A DNA stretch of 40,895 nt. It comes from Tessaracoccus sp. SD287 (GTDB lineage: Bacteria; Actinomycetota; Actinomycetes; Propionibacteriales; Propionibacteriaceae). Each line of letters opens with the position of its first letter. Positions within the stretch are counted from its first letter, which is position 1. Both the position numbers and the translations under genes were made by a program. The stretch covers positions 1-40,895 of the forward strand of contig NZ_JADIJQ010000029.1 in assembly GCF_017355265.1 (NCBI RefSeq), read 5' to 3'. Positions 25,380 through 37,688 of this stretch are shown here, one piece after another. The notes below the pieces were generated by a model, which saw only the letters and a list, made by a program, of their open reading frames with translations, searched no databases and was not told the DNA's origin.

Positions 25380-26309
25380 ATGGACGTGTTCACCACCACC
25401 GACCTGTTGGCCCAGGGGCTGAGCCCCAGGATGATCGTGCGCCTGGTGGACCAGGGCAACCTCGTGCGCATCAGTCGAGGCTTCTACCAGTGGGCGACCG
25501 ACGACGACCACCGGGCAGAACTCGTCCACTTGGCCAGGGCCGAGGTATGCCGCGGCGAGGTGCTGGCACTGGAGTCGGCCGCGCTCGTCCACGGCCTCCC
25601 CCTGCTGCGTGCGGTCCCCGACCTGGTCGAGGTCATCGAGGATGGCGATGGGCGAAGTTGGCGGCGTGGACTGCGCCAGATTCGCAGTGCGCCCCTGCCT
25701 GATGACCAGGTCACCCAGGTGGACGGCTTCCGCCTCACCTCCCCGGCACGGACCGTGGTCGACCTGACCCGTCTGCGTGGACTTGAGGCGGGCCTGGTTT
25801 CCTGGGAGGCGGCACGCTGGCAGGCACGGGTCGCCGGGAGCCTCGAGGTCTTCGACGCCGGCACCATCCGGGCCATCAGCCTGCTGGAACGACGGACGGG
25901 CATCACCAGAGCCCGGCGTGCCCTGGAATGCGCCTCGGCCTGGTCACAGAGCCCGATGGAGACCCGCAGCCTGCTGGCCATCACCACCGTGGGTCTGCCC
26001 ACACCCGTGCAGCAATTCGAGGTGCGCAACGCGTGGAACGAGGTGCTGGGCATCGCCGATTTCGCCTGGCCGGATCTCGGCGTGCTGGGGGAGTACGACG
26101 GCGAGGGGAAGTACCTGGAGCTGGCTCACCGCGATGAGTCACCGATGGACGTGCTCCGGCGGGAGAAACGCCGCCAGGAGTCCATGGAGGCTGACGGCTG
26201 GATCTTCGCGCGGTGGGGCAAGCAGGAGGTCGCCAGGCCACGGTTGCTGTACGGCCGGATCACCACCGCCTTCGCCATCGCCCAGGGCCGCCGAGGCCGA
26301 TCGGCATGA
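25380..26309 (+). CDS. AbiEi-like antitoxin-domain protein with PD-(D/E)xK-like (DUF559-type) C-terminus
   Basis: 309 residues from the ATG at 25380 (GTG at 25374 is possible). The N-terminal winged-helix part (TTTDLLAQGLSPRMIVRLVDQGNLVRISRGFYQ) resembles the AbiEi transcriptional-regulator/antitoxin domain. The C-terminal part has D227, E238, D240 and K244 in ADFAWPDLGVLGEYDGEGKY, then REKRRQESMEADGWIFARWGKQEV, the pattern of Vsr/DUF559 nuclease-like domains common in actinobacterial AbiEi-annotated proteins. No AbiEii nucleotidyltransferase toxin is adjacent, so a classical type IV pair is not supported. The gene interrupts gnd-recF and is bracketed by inverted copies of a repeat. Confidence 0.7.
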   Translation: MDVFTTTDLLAQGLSPRMIVRLVDQGNLVRISRGFYQWATDDDHRAELVHLARAEVCRGEVLALESAALVHGLPLLRAVPDLVEVIEDGDGRSWRRGLRQIRSAPLPDDQVTQVDGFRLTSPARTVVDLTRLRGLEAGLVSWEAARWQARVAGSLEVFDAGTIRAISLLERRTGITRARRALECASAWSQSPMETRSLLAITTVGLPTPVQQFEVRNAWNEVLGIADFAWPDLGVLGEYDGEGKYLELAHRDESPMDVLRREKRRQESMEADGWIFARWGKQEVARPRLLYGRITTAFAIAQGRRGRSA

Positions 26310-26314
26310 GTCGG

Positions 26315-26381
26315 CCACACCTGCAACAGCTGCGTCCTGTTGCAGCGTTTGAAGCCGTGCAGCTGACCCGAACCGCTGCAG
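26315..26381 (-). repeat. Dispersed palindromic repeat, copy C (inverted, diverged)
   Basis: The reverse complement aligns without gaps to copy B at about two thirds identity over 65 bp, including the identical 13-mer TGCACGGCTTCAA. The palindromic core lies at 26341-26361. Orientation is opposite to copies A and B. Confidence 0.55.
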
Positions 26382-26403
26382 GTGCTGGCTGGGGCGGTTC
26401 GGC

Positions 26404-26418
26404 TAAGGTGCGCACGTG
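26404..26418 (+). promoter_or_regulatory. Candidate leaderless promoter of recF
   Basis: TAAGGT at 26404-26409 is followed after six bases by the recF GTG (26416), so the transcript should begin at the start codon. No ribosome-binding site is present. Confidence 0.5.
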
Positions 26419-27687
26419 TACGTAGAGCACCTCAGCCTGGTCGACTTCCGCTGCTATCGCAGCGCGGAGGTCGCGATGCTGCCCGGGGTGAACCTGTTCA
26501 TCGGCCAGAACGGCCAGGGCAAGACGAATCTGGTCGAGGCCGTGGAGTACCTGTCGACGCTCTCGTCGCACCGGGTCAGCAATGACGCCCCGCTGGTGCG
26601 AGCCGGCGCCGAGCAGGCCGTCGCCCGCGCCCGGGTCCGGGCCAGTCGCGAGGACACCCGATCGCTGCTGCTCGAGCTGGAGATCAACCCTGGCCGGGCG
26701 AACCGCGCACGCATCAACAAGGGACCCCAGCCCCGGGCCCGTGACCTGCTGGGGGTGCTGCGCACCGTCGTCTTCTCCCCCGAGGACCTGGCCATCGTCA
26801 AGGGCGACCCGTCCGACCGGCGCCGGTTCATTGACACCGTGGTGGTCACCCGCTGGCCCCGGATGGCCGGGGTCAAGGCCGATTACGACCGCATCCTCAA
26901 GCAACGCAACCACCTGCTCAAGCAGCTGGCCCAGCGCGGTGCTCGCGCCCAGGACGAGGATGCCATGTTCACCCTGGAGGTCTTCGACGAGCAGCTCAGC
27001 CAGGTGGGCGCCGAACTGCTGCTGGCCCGGCTCGACACCCTGACCGAATTGTTGCCGCACACCACGCTGGCCTACTCCGACATCGCACCGGCCAACAACA
27101 GCGTCCAGGCCAGCTACCGCACCAGCATCGACGTGGCGGCGGCGGTCGAGGGCGAGCCACTCACCCGCGACGACCTGACCGGCCGGCTGCGGGCCGCCCT
27201 GGTCGAGCGACGCAAGGACGAACTGGTGCGTGGCGTCAGTCTGGTCGGGCCCCATCGCGACGAGATCGTGTTCAGCATCGGTGAACTGCCCGCCAAGGGG
27301 TACGCCAGCCACGGCGAGTGCTGGTCGCTGGCCTTGTCGCTGAAGCTGGGTGCCTTCCACCTGGTGCGTGCCGACGGCGTCGAGCCGGTGCTGATCCTGG
27401 ACGACGTCTTTGCCGAGCTGGACGCCACCCGCCGCGACCGACTGGCCGGGGCCATCCTGCAGGCCGAACAGGTGCTGATCACCGCCGCCGTCGGCGCCGA
27501 CGTCCCCGAAAGGCTGGTCGGACGACGATTCCTGGTGGCCGACCGGCGGGTGGTGGCCGACCCTGCCGACCCTGCCGCCGGCGAGTTGTCCACAGGTGTT
27601 GTGGACAACGAGGGGACAACGCCGTTGCAAAACGTCTCACCGGGCGCGTCGGCGAGCGTGTCGAGCGGGGCGGGGGCGACGCCATGA
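26416..27687 (+). CDS. recF: DNA replication and repair protein RecF
   Basis: 423 residues. Walker A GQNGQGKT is at 30-37, the ABC-type signature region lies around LVGPHRDEI, and Walker B is [11 protein letters not shown]. RecF loads RecA at gapped DNA with RecO and RecR. The last 45 residues are non-conserved, Ala/Ser-rich, and are encoded by DNA that contains two perfect DnaA boxes. The stop overlaps the dciA start (ATGA). Confidence 0.97.
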   Translation: MYVEHLSLVDFRCYRSAEVAMLPGVNLFIGQNGQGKTNLVEAVEYLSTLSSHRVSNDAPLVRAGAEQAVARARVRASREDTRSLLLELEINPGRANRARINKGPQPRARDLLGVLRTVVFSPEDLAIVKGDPSDRRRFIDTVVVTRWPRMAGVKADYDRILKQRNHLLKQLAQRGARAQDEDAMFTLEVFDEQLSQVGAELLLARLDTLTELLPHTTLAYSDIAPANNSVQASYRTSIDVAAAVEGEPLTRDDLTGRLRAALVERRKDELVRGVSLVGPHRDEIVFSIGELPAKGYASHGECWSLALSLKLGAFHLVRADGVEPVLILDDVFAELDATRRDRLAGAILQAEQVLITAAVGADVPERLVGRRFLVADRRVVADPADPAAGELSTGVVDNEGTTPLQNVSPGASASVSSGAGATP

Positions 27688-27727
27688 CGCCCCCACCCGG
27701 TTCCTGGCTGCACGAGCCTGTGGAAAA
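27586..27727. promoter_or_regulatory. DnaA-box cluster at the recF/dciA junction
   Basis: Perfect TTGTCCACA (27586-27594, plus) faces perfect TGTGGACAA (27600-27608) 5 bp away; a TTTTCCACA-type box follows on the minus strand at 27719-27727. All lie within coding sequence, 5 kb from oriC. Confidence 0.6.
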
Positions 27728-28340
27728 CTCCGACCCGGTGGATGACCCCGACACGGCGCAGATCGATCCGGAGGTGGCGGCCGCCCAGGAGGCATTGGAC
27801 CAGGAACTGCTGGCCGAGCATGACCCCACCGGCATCGACCTGGCCACCTCGGTGGCCCACCAGACCCGCGGCAGCGGCGGGGGAGTGAACCTGCCGCCAC
27901 CGCGGGGGGTCCGCACCGGCCCGGTCCGGCGACGCACCAGCCGCGTCACCGGCATCACTTTCTCGGGGGCCCGCCCCGACGACCGCGACCCCCAGTCGGT
28001 GGAGTCGGTGCTGGGCGAGGTCATCCGCCGACGGGGATGGACCACCCAGGTCAACGTCCGCTCACTGCTGGTGCAGTGGTCCGCGCTGGTCGGTCCCACC
28101 AACGCGGCGCACTCGGTGCCCGAGGGGTTCCAGGACGGGGTGCTCACCATCAGGACCGAGTCCACCACCTGGGCCTCGTCCCTGCGCGCCCTGGCACCCA
28201 ACCTGGTCGCCGAGCTCAACCGCCAGCTCGGCAACGGCTCGGTCAAACGCGTCGTCGTGCTCGGCCCCCAGGCGCCGAGCTGGAAGCACGGCATCCGCAG
28301 CGTCCGCGACGGTCGGGGACCCCGGGACACCTATGGTTGA
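27684..28340 (+). CDS. dciA: DciA-like replicative helicase loader (DUF721)
   Basis: 218 residues from the ATG overlapping the recF stop. A disordered N-terminal third is followed by the DUF721 domain (about 110-200): [70 protein letters not shown]. DciA is the DnaB-loading factor in bacteria lacking DnaC/DnaI, and in actinobacteria it sits behind recF. The gene symbol rests on the DUF721 match. Confidence 0.88.
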   Translation: MTPPPGSWLHEPVENSDPVDDPDTAQIDPEVAAAQEALDQELLAEHDPTGIDLATSVAHQTRGSGGGVNLPPPRGVRTGPVRRRTSRVTGITFSGARPDDRDPQSVESVLGEVIRRRGWTTQVNVRSLLVQWSALVGPTNAAHSVPEGFQDGVLTIRTESTTWASSLRALAPNLVAELNRQLGNGSVKRVVVLGPQAPSWKHGIRSVRDGRGPRDTYG

Positions 28341-28343
28341 GCC

Positions 28344-29696
28344 GTGAACCAGCTGCGCATCTGGTGGGACCACGTCTGGACCATGGGGCACGAGGCCGTC
28401 GCCCTGTGGTGGCGGGTGCTGCCCAAGGTGGTCGGCATCACCATGGCCTGCTTCGTGCTGAGCCAGGTCACCATGGTCGTGGCCGCCTCGCAGACCGAGG
28501 AGCACCCGTGGCTGGCGCTGGGTCTGCTCGCCCTCGGACTGGTCTTCACGCTCAGCGCGATGATCATCAGCCTGCAGATCATGGGACGCGACCTGGGCAT
28601 CAAGAACGAACTTCCACCCGGTGCCCAGCCGGACGACCGCGATGAGTCGGTGACCCGACTGGTCGCCATCACGCTGCTGCCATTTCTGGGCATCTACGCG
28701 GCCTTCGACTACATCGAGGAGATCGCCAGCCTGGTGATCGCCTACGAAATCGTCCTCAATGGCCTGTTCAGCGGCGGGATCCTGGACAGCCTCAGCCCGG
28801 ACACCCCCGAGGAGGTCCGACGCACGGTCCTCATCATCATCGGCGCCTACATCGTGCGCCGCCTGGTCGACTTGGCCCACGAGAAGAGCAACTTCCGTCC
28901 CCTCGGGTTGGTGGCCGCCCTGATCGAGGCGTTCTTCCTGCTGCTGCTGGTCTTCCTGGGCACCTCGTTCATCAGCAGTTGGCTGTGGCGGCTGCGCTCG
29001 ACCCGCGTCTACGGCTGGGGGGTCGAGGTCTGGCAGGGGTTCAGGACGTCGCTGGGACGGATCAGCGACGTGCTGCCCGGGGTGGCCGACTGGGTCGTCG
29101 GCCTGGTCGAATGGCTGTGGCCGGTCTTCACCCACGCCTTCGTCCAGCCAGTGATGTGGCTGGCCGTGGCCGCCCTGGTCTACGGCTCCCACGTGCTCAG
29201 CTTCGCCGAGATGTGGCGCAAGGGGGAACCGTTGAGCGCGCACCTGGACGCTCAGTCCGACGTGGTGCTCGACAAGCGCGGACGCCGCCGTGCCCGGCCC
29301 GGCACCAGGGGGCGCTCGGTCGCCATCGAGGTGCAGGAGGCACTGTTCGGTGACCTGAACGACAAGTACCTGCCCACCTTCCAGTCGGTGCGCCTGGTGT
29401 TGCGCGGCGGGGTGCTGTTCCTGGCCGCCTACGTGTTCATCTACTCACTGGTCACCGTGGTCGCCCGCGCGTTCAAGGACACCGTCCTGGAGATCTTCGG
29501 GGGTCGGGTCGCCACCTTCTGGGTGGCCTGGGACGACCTGATCACCGGCCTGACCCAGCCCTTCGGCGAGACCCTCCGGTTGGCGCTGTTGGCGGTCGCC
29601 TTCCGTCGGGTGCTCACCCACTTCCGGGACTCCGCCGACCCGTCGACGGTGCGGCCGGAGCACCGCGGACAGTTGACGGGGGCGCTCCCGCGATGA
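28344..29696 (+). CDS. Polytopic membrane protein of unknown function
   Basis: 450 residues with a GTG start 3 bp after the dciA stop. About eight hydrophobic helices can be seen (for example 29-48, 53-75, 110-135, 165-180, 192-215, 265-285, 345-370 and near 410). A cytoplasmic basic stretch (LDKRGRRRARPGTRGR, about 310-325) lies between helix groups. No transporter or enzyme motif is recognised. Its stop overlaps the ATG of the next gene, so it is translationally coupled to two secreted-type proteins and may form an envelope complex with them. Confidence 0.75.
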   Translation: MNQLRIWWDHVWTMGHEAVALWWRVLPKVVGITMACFVLSQVTMVVAASQTEEHPWLALGLLALGLVFTLSAMIISLQIMGRDLGIKNELPPGAQPDDRDESVTRLVAITLLPFLGIYAAFDYIEEIASLVIAYEIVLNGLFSGGILDSLSPDTPEEVRRTVLIIIGAYIVRRLVDLAHEKSNFRPLGLVAALIEAFFLLLLVFLGTSFISSWLWRLRSTRVYGWGVEVWQGFRTSLGRISDVLPGVADWVVGLVEWLWPVFTHAFVQPVMWLAVAALVYGSHVLSFAEMWRKGEPLSAHLDAQSDVVLDKRGRRRARPGTRGRSVAIEVQEALFGDLNDKYLPTFQSVRLVLRGGVLFLAAYVFIYSLVTVVARAFKDTVLEIFGGRVATFWVAWDDLITGLTQPFGETLRLALLAVAFRRVLTHFRDSADPSTVRPEHRGQLTGALPR

Positions 29697-30265
29697 AGTT
29701 CAGCCTTCCCACCACCATCGTGCTGGTGCTGTCGGTGATCGCCGCCGGCCTTTTGGGCCAGTTCCGCGACAGCGCCATCGAGGACTTCCAGAAGGTCGCG
29801 GAACTCGGTCAGGAACTGGACCTGGACAACGGGCAGACCATCACCCCGCTCGACCTGAGCTTCGGCCAGTTCGCCGTGCAGCCCAGCGGCGCCAGTTCAC
29901 TGATGTCACCCGAACGCCTGCTCAGCATCCGCTTCCAGTTCACGACCCCGCGTGAGAGCGAGATCATCGGCATGCGCTGCTTCCTGCGGATCGCCGGTGA
30001 CGCCGTCGTCGAGTCGTTGGCCGAGGACAACCTCAGCTTCCCCAAGCCCGGCTTCCGCAGCACCGGCACCGTCATCTTCGAGGTCACCCGCGAGAACCTG
30101 GTCGGCGCCAGCGTCGCCTGCGTGCCCACCGGGGTGATCGTCTACCGCGAGCCCGAGATGGTGATGTCGTTGGGCGTCACCCCGCGCAACGTCGACCAGA
30201 TCTGGGAGAACTCGGCCTACAAGCGGGTCGCCTGGCTCGACGACACCCTGGAGGTGGTCCGATGA
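29693..30265 (+). CDS. Envelope protein with N-terminal membrane anchor, unknown function
   Basis: 190 residues. A helix at 5-22 (LPTTIVLVLSVIAAGLLG) is a signal anchor without a lipobox; the rest is external and beta-rich, with two cysteines (GMRCFLRI and SVACVPTG) likely to pair. It overlaps its neighbours by 4 bp on both sides, so the 28344-30792 genes form a tight three-gene unit. No family recognised. Confidence 0.7.
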   Translation: MKFSLPTTIVLVLSVIAAGLLGQFRDSAIEDFQKVAELGQELDLDNGQTITPLDLSFGQFAVQPSGASSLMSPERLLSIRFQFTTPRESEIIGMRCFLRIAGDAVVESLAEDNLSFPKPGFRSTGTVIFEVTRENLVGASVACVPTGVIVYREPEMVMSLGVTPRNVDQIWENSAYKRVAWLDDTLEVVR

Positions 30266-30792
30266 GTCGCGCCCGGCTCTCGCCACGGGCCCGACCCTGG
30301 CTCGGATTCGGCCTGGCCGTGCTGATGGTGCTGGTCTGGGGCATTGGCTGGGGAGTGTTCACCCATGTCCGGATGGATGCCTACGTCAACCACGTGGTCC
30401 CGGTCGGCGAGTCCTGGACCGATTCCCGCACGGGCACCACGTACAAGGTGCTGGCCACCGAGGTGCACAAGCGCATCGAGCGAGGCTCGAGCGATGCCCA
30501 CACCGCCCCCGACGGCGCGGTCTACCTGCTGGTCAAGATGGAGCGGGCCAACCTGGCCGAGGACTCCACCTGCGGTTTCGACCTGGTCGGCCCCGATCGG
30601 ATGAAGTGGACCACCGATTCCCTCTCGCTGCCCGACCAGTACCCCTACTGCAGCAACAGCGATGCGGTGACGACCTACTGGATGACCTACCTGGTGCCCG
30701 AGGCACTGCTGCCGGAACTGGTCGGGGTGACCGTGCACTACATGCAGCTGGTGCACAACCCTGCTCTGGCCCTGCCCGAACGCTCCAACTGA
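30262..30792 (+). CDS. Envelope protein with N-terminal membrane anchor, unknown function
   Basis: 176 residues. A basic N-terminus (SRARLSPRARPW) precedes a membrane helix at about 15-34; the external domain has GESWTDSRTGTTYKVLATEVHK and YLLVKMERANL, which recalls DUF4352-like immunoglobulin-type domains, and two cysteines. It shares size and topology with the 29693 and 30940 products. Function unknown. Confidence 0.7.
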   Translation: MSRARLSPRARPWLGFGLAVLMVLVWGIGWGVFTHVRMDAYVNHVVPVGESWTDSRTGTTYKVLATEVHKRIERGSSDAHTAPDGAVYLLVKMERANLAEDSTCGFDLVGPDRMKWTTDSLSLPDQYPYCSNSDAVTTYWMTYLVPEALLPELVGVTVHYMQLVHNPALALPERSN

Positions 30793-30797
30793 CCGCC

Positions 30798-30939
30798 GTC
30801 CTGCCTGAGGACGACTGAACAACACCTGCGCAGCGGCAGTAGAAAACCTGCGCAGTTGCAGTAGTTAGCAGCAGGTGCACGGCTTCAAGCCCTGCAGGAG
30901 CACCGTGCCGTTGCACCTGGCGAGGCGCGGCGACCCGGC

Positions 30940-30957
<18 letters not shown>
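30798..30957. repeat. Imperfect inverted repeats enclosing repeat copy B between convergent genes
   Basis: GTCCTGCCTGAGGAC plus GACTGA (30798-30818) faces TCAGTCCTCGGGCAGGAC (30940-30957). The left arm reads VLPEDD-stop and matches the gnd 3' end; the right arm is the 3' end of the convergent gene (VLPED-stop). The pair could fold into a long stem closing a loop of about 120 bases. Confidence 0.6.
30847..30931 (+). repeat. Dispersed palindromic repeat, copy B
   Basis: 85 bp, close match to copy A. The palindromic core at 30876-30896 is TGCA-c-GGCTT-c-AAGCC-c-TGCA, perfectly symmetric apart from the single-base spacers. Just upstream, a 22-23-base unit (ACCTGCGCAG..GCAGTAG) is present twice in tandem, the second running into the repeat. 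Confidence 0.75.
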
Positions 30958-33969
<3,012 letters not shown>

Positions 33970-33973
33970 GTCC

Positions 33974-33993
33974 TGAGGGGGGCGACCCCCTCA
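33974..33993 (+). promoter_or_regulatory. Stable hairpin in gyrB-gyrA gap
   Basis: TGAGGGGG-GCGA-CCCCCTCA is a perfect 8-bp stem with a 4-base loop, starting 5 bases after the gyrB stop and lacking a T-tract. The remaining gap holds a TGCTCCGCA direct repeat (34003-34011 and 34051-34059). It may modulate read-through into gyrA. Confidence 0.5.
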
Positions 33994-34083
33994 AACCCCC
34001 CGTGCTCCGCACGAGTCTGAAGCTGCTCCTTGGTCGCAGCGACTCGCAGGTGCTCCGCAGTTCGCAGTTCTGAAGGGACAGCA

Positions 34084-36756
34084 ATGGCAGACGACGACAA
34101 CCAGGTCGAAGGGCCGACCGAGTCGACCATCGACGAGATCGTGCGCCCGCAGAAGGGCAGCATCCAGCAGATCGACCTGAACACCGAGGTCGAGAGCAGC
34201 TACCTCGACTACGCCATGTCGGTGATCGTCGGACGAGCGCTGCCGGACGTGCGGGACGGCCTGAAGCCGGTGCACCGCCGGGTGCTGTACGCGATGTACG
34301 ACGGTGGCTACCGCCCCGACCGTGGCTGGAACAAGTGCTCGCGCGTGGTCGGTGAGGTGATGGGTCTGTACCACCCGCACGGTGACTCCGCGATCTACGA
34401 CACCATGGTGCGCCTGGCCCAGCCATGGGTCATGCGCGCACCGCTGATCAGCGGGCAGGGCAACTTCGGATCGCCGGGCAACGACCCGGCGGCCGCGATG
34501 CGATACACCGAGTGCAAGATGGCGCCGATGGCCATGGAGATGGTGCGCGACATCGAGCAGGACACCGTCGACATGCAGCCCAACTACGACAACCGTGAGC
34601 TCGAGCCCACGGTGCTGCCGGCCCGCTTCCCGAACCTGCTGGTCAACGGGTCGACCGGTATCGCGGTGGGCATGGCCACCAACATCCCCACCCACAACCT
34701 GCGTGAGGTCGCCGAGGCCGTCCAGTGGTCGCTGGAGCATCCCGAGGCGACCGTGGAGGAACTGCTGGAAGCCGCGATGGCCCGGATCAAGGGGCCCGAC
34801 TTCCCCAGCGGCGCCCAGATCGTCGGCCGCAAGGGCATCGAGGACGCCTACCGCACCGGCCGCGGCCTGGTCACGATGCGCGCGGTCATCACCATCGAGG
34901 AGGACGACCACGGGCGCACCAACCTGGTCGTCACCGAGCTGCCCTACATGTGCAACCCCGACAACCTGGCCCGCAAGATCGCCGACCTGGTCAACGCCGG
35001 CAAGATCGGCGGCATCGCCGAGATGCGCGACGACACCTCGGCGCGCACCGGCCAGCGTCTGGTCATCCAGCTCAAGCGCGACGCCCAGCCGCGGGTGGTG
35101 ATGAACAACCTGTACAAGCACACCCAGCTGCAGGACACCTTTGGCTGCAACATGCTGGCCCTGGTCGACTCGGTGCCCCGCACGCTGCGCCTGGACCAGT
35201 TCATCAGCCACTGGATCGACCACCAGCTCGAGGTCATCCGTCGTCGCACCGCCTACCGGCTGCGCGAGGCCGAGAAGCAGGCCCACATCTGGCGCGGCCT
35301 GGTGCTGGCACTGGACGCCCTCGACGAGGTGATCGCCCTGATCCGTGCCTCGCGGACCACCGAGATCGCCCGTGAGGGCCTCAAGGACCTGCTGTCGATC
35401 GACGACGACCAGGCCACCGCCATCCTCGACATGCAGCTGCGCCGCCTGGCCGCGCTGGAACGCCAGAAGATCGTCGACCGGCTCGCCGAGATCGAACTGC
35501 AGATCGCCGACTTCAAGGACATCCTGGCCCGCGACGAACGGCAGCGGTCCATCGTCAGCACCGAGCTCGCCGAGATCGTCGACCGCTACGGCGACGAGCG
35601 TCGCACCCAGATCGTGGCCCCCGACGGTGACGTCAGCGAAGAGGACTTCATCCCCGACTTCGACATGGTCGTCACCATCACCCACGGCGGCTACGCCAAG
35701 CGCACCCGCACCGACCAGTATCGGGTGCAGAAGCGCGGCGGCAAGGGGGTACGCGGCGCCACCCTGCGCGCCGACGACGAGGTGCAGCACCTGTTCACCA
35801 CCACCAACCACCACTGGATCCTGTTCCTGACCACCATGGGACGGGTCTACCGCACCAAGGTGTGGCAGCTGCCCGAGGCCGGTCGTGACGCCAAGGGCGG
35901 CCACGTCGCCGGGTTGCTGAGCTTCCTGCCCGAGGAGCGGATCGCACAGGTGGTGACGATTCGCGACTACGAAGCGGCCGACTACCTGCTGCTGGCGACC
36001 CGCCGTGGGCTGGTGAAGAAGAGCGCCCTGTCGCTGTACGACTCGCCGCGCCAGGCCGGCGTGATCGCCATCAACTTCCGCGACGAGGACGACGAGCTGA
36101 TCGGCGCCGGGGTCTGCGGCCCCGAGGACGACGTGCTGCTGATCTCGCGCAAGGGCCAGGCCATCCGCTTCACCGCCAGCGACGAGCAGTTGCGTCCGAT
36201 GGGCCGGGCGACCTCGGGGGTGACGGGCATGAAGTTCCGCGAGGACGACGAACTGCTGAGCATGGCCATCATCGATTCCGAGATGCCCGAGGACGACCGC
36301 TACGTCTTCACCGTCACCGACAACGGCTACGCCAAGCGCAGCCCCGTCAGTGATTACCGCGAGCAGAACCGCGGCGGCCTGGGCATCAAGGCGATGAAGC
36401 TGAACGAGGACCGCGGCCACCTGGTCGGTGGCCTCGTCGTCAGCGAGAAGGACGAGGTCATCGCCATTCGCCAGTCCGGCCAGATCACCCGCTCCTCGGT
36501 GGCCGAGGTGCCCTCGAAGGGCCGCACCACCATGGGGGTGCGCTTCGTCCGGGTCAAGGAGGGCGACGAGGTGCTGGTGATCGCTCTGAACCCCGAGGCC
36601 CAGGAGGAGGAGATCGTCGAGGTCACCGAAACCGACGCGAGCGACGCCGAGATCACCACCGAGGCGGGTACGGTTGACCCGACCACTGACGGTGACGCCG
36701 AGGATCTGACCGAGGCCGACGTCCAGGACGAGGAACAGGAGACCGACGGTGAGTGA
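34084..36756 (+). CDS. gyrA: DNA gyrase subunit A
   Basis: 890 residues from the ATG at 34084 with GAAGGGA before it. Catalytic Tyr is Y141 (AMRYTECK). The quinolone region HGDSAIYD has Ser102 and Asp106 at the positions of E. coli Ser83 and Asp87, so no classical resistance substitution is seen. The GyrA-box [10 protein letters not shown] is present, with six C-terminal blade repeats. An acidic tail of about 60 residues (ending DEEQETDGE) closes the protein. The end overlaps the DUF3566 gene. Confidence 0.98.
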   Translation: MADDDNQVEGPTESTIDEIVRPQKGSIQQIDLNTEVESSYLDYAMSVIVGRALPDVRDGLKPVHRRVLYAMYDGGYRPDRGWNKCSRVVGEVMGLYHPHGDSAIYDTMVRLAQPWVMRAPLISGQGNFGSPGNDPAAAMRYTECKMAPMAMEMVRDIEQDTVDMQPNYDNRELEPTVLPARFPNLLVNGSTGIAVGMATNIPTHNLREVAEAVQWSLEHPEATVEELLEAAMARIKGPDFPSGAQIVGRKGIEDAYRTGRGLVTMRAVITIEEDDHGRTNLVVTELPYMCNPDNLARKIADLVNAGKIGGIAEMRDDTSARTGQRLVIQLKRDAQPRVVMNNLYKHTQLQDTFGCNMLALVDSVPRTLRLDQFISHWIDHQLEVIRRRTAYRLREAEKQAHIWRGLVLALDALDEVIALIRASRTTEIAREGLKDLLSIDDDQATAILDMQLRRLAALERQKIVDRLAEIELQIADFKDILARDERQRSIVSTELAEIVDRYGDERRTQIVAPDGDVSEEDFIPDFDMVVTITHGGYAKRTRTDQYRVQKRGGKGVRGATLRADDEVQHLFTTTNHHWILFLTTMGRVYRTKVWQLPEAGRDAKGGHVAGLLSFLPEERIAQVVTIRDYEAADYLLLATRRGLVKKSALSLYDSPRQAGVIAINFRDEDDELIGAGVCGPEDDVLLISRKGQAIRFTASDEQLRPMGRATSGVTGMKFREDDELLSMAIIDSEMPEDDRYVFTVTDNGYAKRSPVSDYREQNRGGLGIKAMKLNEDRGHLVGGLVVSEKDEVIAIRQSGQITRSSVAEVPSKGRTTMGVRFVRVKEGDEVLVIALNPEAQEEEIVEVTETDASDAEITTEAGTVDPTTDGDAEDLTEADVQDEEQETDGE

Positions 36757-37498
36757 TACCCCCCGCGGGTCTGACAACCGCACCAGTTCGCCGTTCTCGC
36801 GGCAGGCATCGGCAGACGAGCCCAGCCGCACCCTGTACCGCCCGGCGGGTGCCGAGCAGTCCGGGCCGACCGGTCGGTTCAGCGCCCCCACGGCCGGCGG
36901 CCGTCCTGCGCGAACCGCTGCGGCCGCCACGTCCGGCACCACCGGGGCACCCTCGTCCCAGGCAACGCCCGCCCAGGCGCCGACCACGCACCGCAGCGGG
37001 CAGTCCGCCGATGCCGGGGTCGGGATCACCCAGCCGAAGCCCTCGCCGTCGGCCAGGCCGGCAGCCAGCGCGTCCTCGGCATCCTCCTCGAGGGTGGCCG
37101 GGGCTGCCGCGGCCGCACCCGCCCGCCGCACCCGCAAGGCCCGACTGCGGCTGTCGCGGGTCGACCCGTGGTCGGTGATGAAGACCTCGTTCCTGTTCTC
37201 GATCGCCTTCGGCATCCTGCTGGTCGTCGCCGTGTGGGTGCTGTGGGCGGTGCTGCAGTCCTCGGGCACCTTTGAGTCGATCAACCGGGCCGTCAACGAC
37301 CTGTTGGCCACCCCGAACTCGGCCAGCACCTTTGACCTCGGCCGCTACGTCACCGGCGACCGGGTGATTGGTTTCACGGCGCTGATCGCGGCTGCCGACG
37401 TGGTGATCTTCACCGCCCTGGCGACGCTGTTCAGCTTTCTGTACAACCTGTCAGCGACCGTGCTGGGCGGCCTCGAGGTCACCCTGGCCGAGGACTGA
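36749..37498 (+). CDS. DUF3566 membrane protein
   Basis: 249 residues, GTG start inside the gyrA end. A long disordered Ala/Pro/Ser-rich N-terminus (about 1-130) precedes the conserved part: [35 protein letters not shown], a loop, and a second helix pair around 207-237 ending in [14 protein letters not shown]3566 genes sit directly behind gyrA across actinobacteria. Function is not established. Confidence 0.92.
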   Translation: MSDTPRGSDNRTSSPFSRQASADEPSRTLYRPAGAEQSGPTGRFSAPTAGGRPARTAAAATSGTTGAPSSQATPAQAPTTHRSGQSADAGVGITQPKPSPSARPAASASSASSSRVAGAAAAAPARRTRKARLRLSRVDPWSVMKTSFLFSIAFGILLVVAVWVLWAVLQSSGTFESINRAVNDLLATPNSASTFDLGRYVTGDRVIGFTALIAAADVVIFTALATLFSFLYNLSATVLGGLEVTLAED

Positions 37499-37507
37499 TC
37501 CACAGAT

Positions 37508-37537
37508 TTGGGCGTTCGGCGGCAGTTCCGCTAGAGT
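37508..37537 (+). promoter_or_regulatory. Candidate promoter of tRNA-Ile
   Basis: TTGGGC (37508-37513) and TAGAGT (37532-37537) are 18 bases apart, about 35 bases before the tRNA. Confidence 0.55.
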
Positions 37538-37572
37538 CTTTTCTTGCGGTCAGACGTTGATTCGTCCAGCCC

Positions 37573-37646
37573 GGGCCTATAGCTCAGTCGGTTAGAGCGC
37601 TGCCCTGATAAGGCAGAGGTCACTGGTTCAAGTCCAGTTAGGCCCA
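37573..37646 (+). tRNA. tRNA-Ile (anticodon GAT)
   Basis: A 74-nt cloverleaf. The acceptor stem GGGCCTA pairs with TAGGCCC, D-arm TAGCTCAGTCGGTTAGAGC, anticodon loop CTGATAA with GAT, and the T-arm has GGTTCAAGTCC. CCA is not encoded. This tRNA behind gyrA is common in actinobacteria; an accessory locus begins directly after it. Confidence 0.97.
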
Positions 37647-37656
37647 CAGACAATCA

Positions 37657-37688
37657 GAACCCCCTTCCCGGTTGGGAGGGGGGTTCTT
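37657..37688 (+). terminator. Rho-independent terminator after tRNA-Ile
   Basis: GAACCCCCTTCCC pairs with GGGAGGGGGGTTC around the loop GGTT (one extra G), followed by TTTGG. It separates the tRNA from the injection-system genes. Confidence 0.7.

Noticed and set aside
34378..34401. Quinolone-resistance change in GyrA
   Set aside because: Ser and Asp are both present at the key positions, so the sequence is wild type there.
33991..37329. Very long minus-strand open frame antisense to gyrA
   Set aside because: Shadow frame of a high-GC gene: it opposes an unmistakable gyrA and its protein is low-complexity with no recognisable domain.
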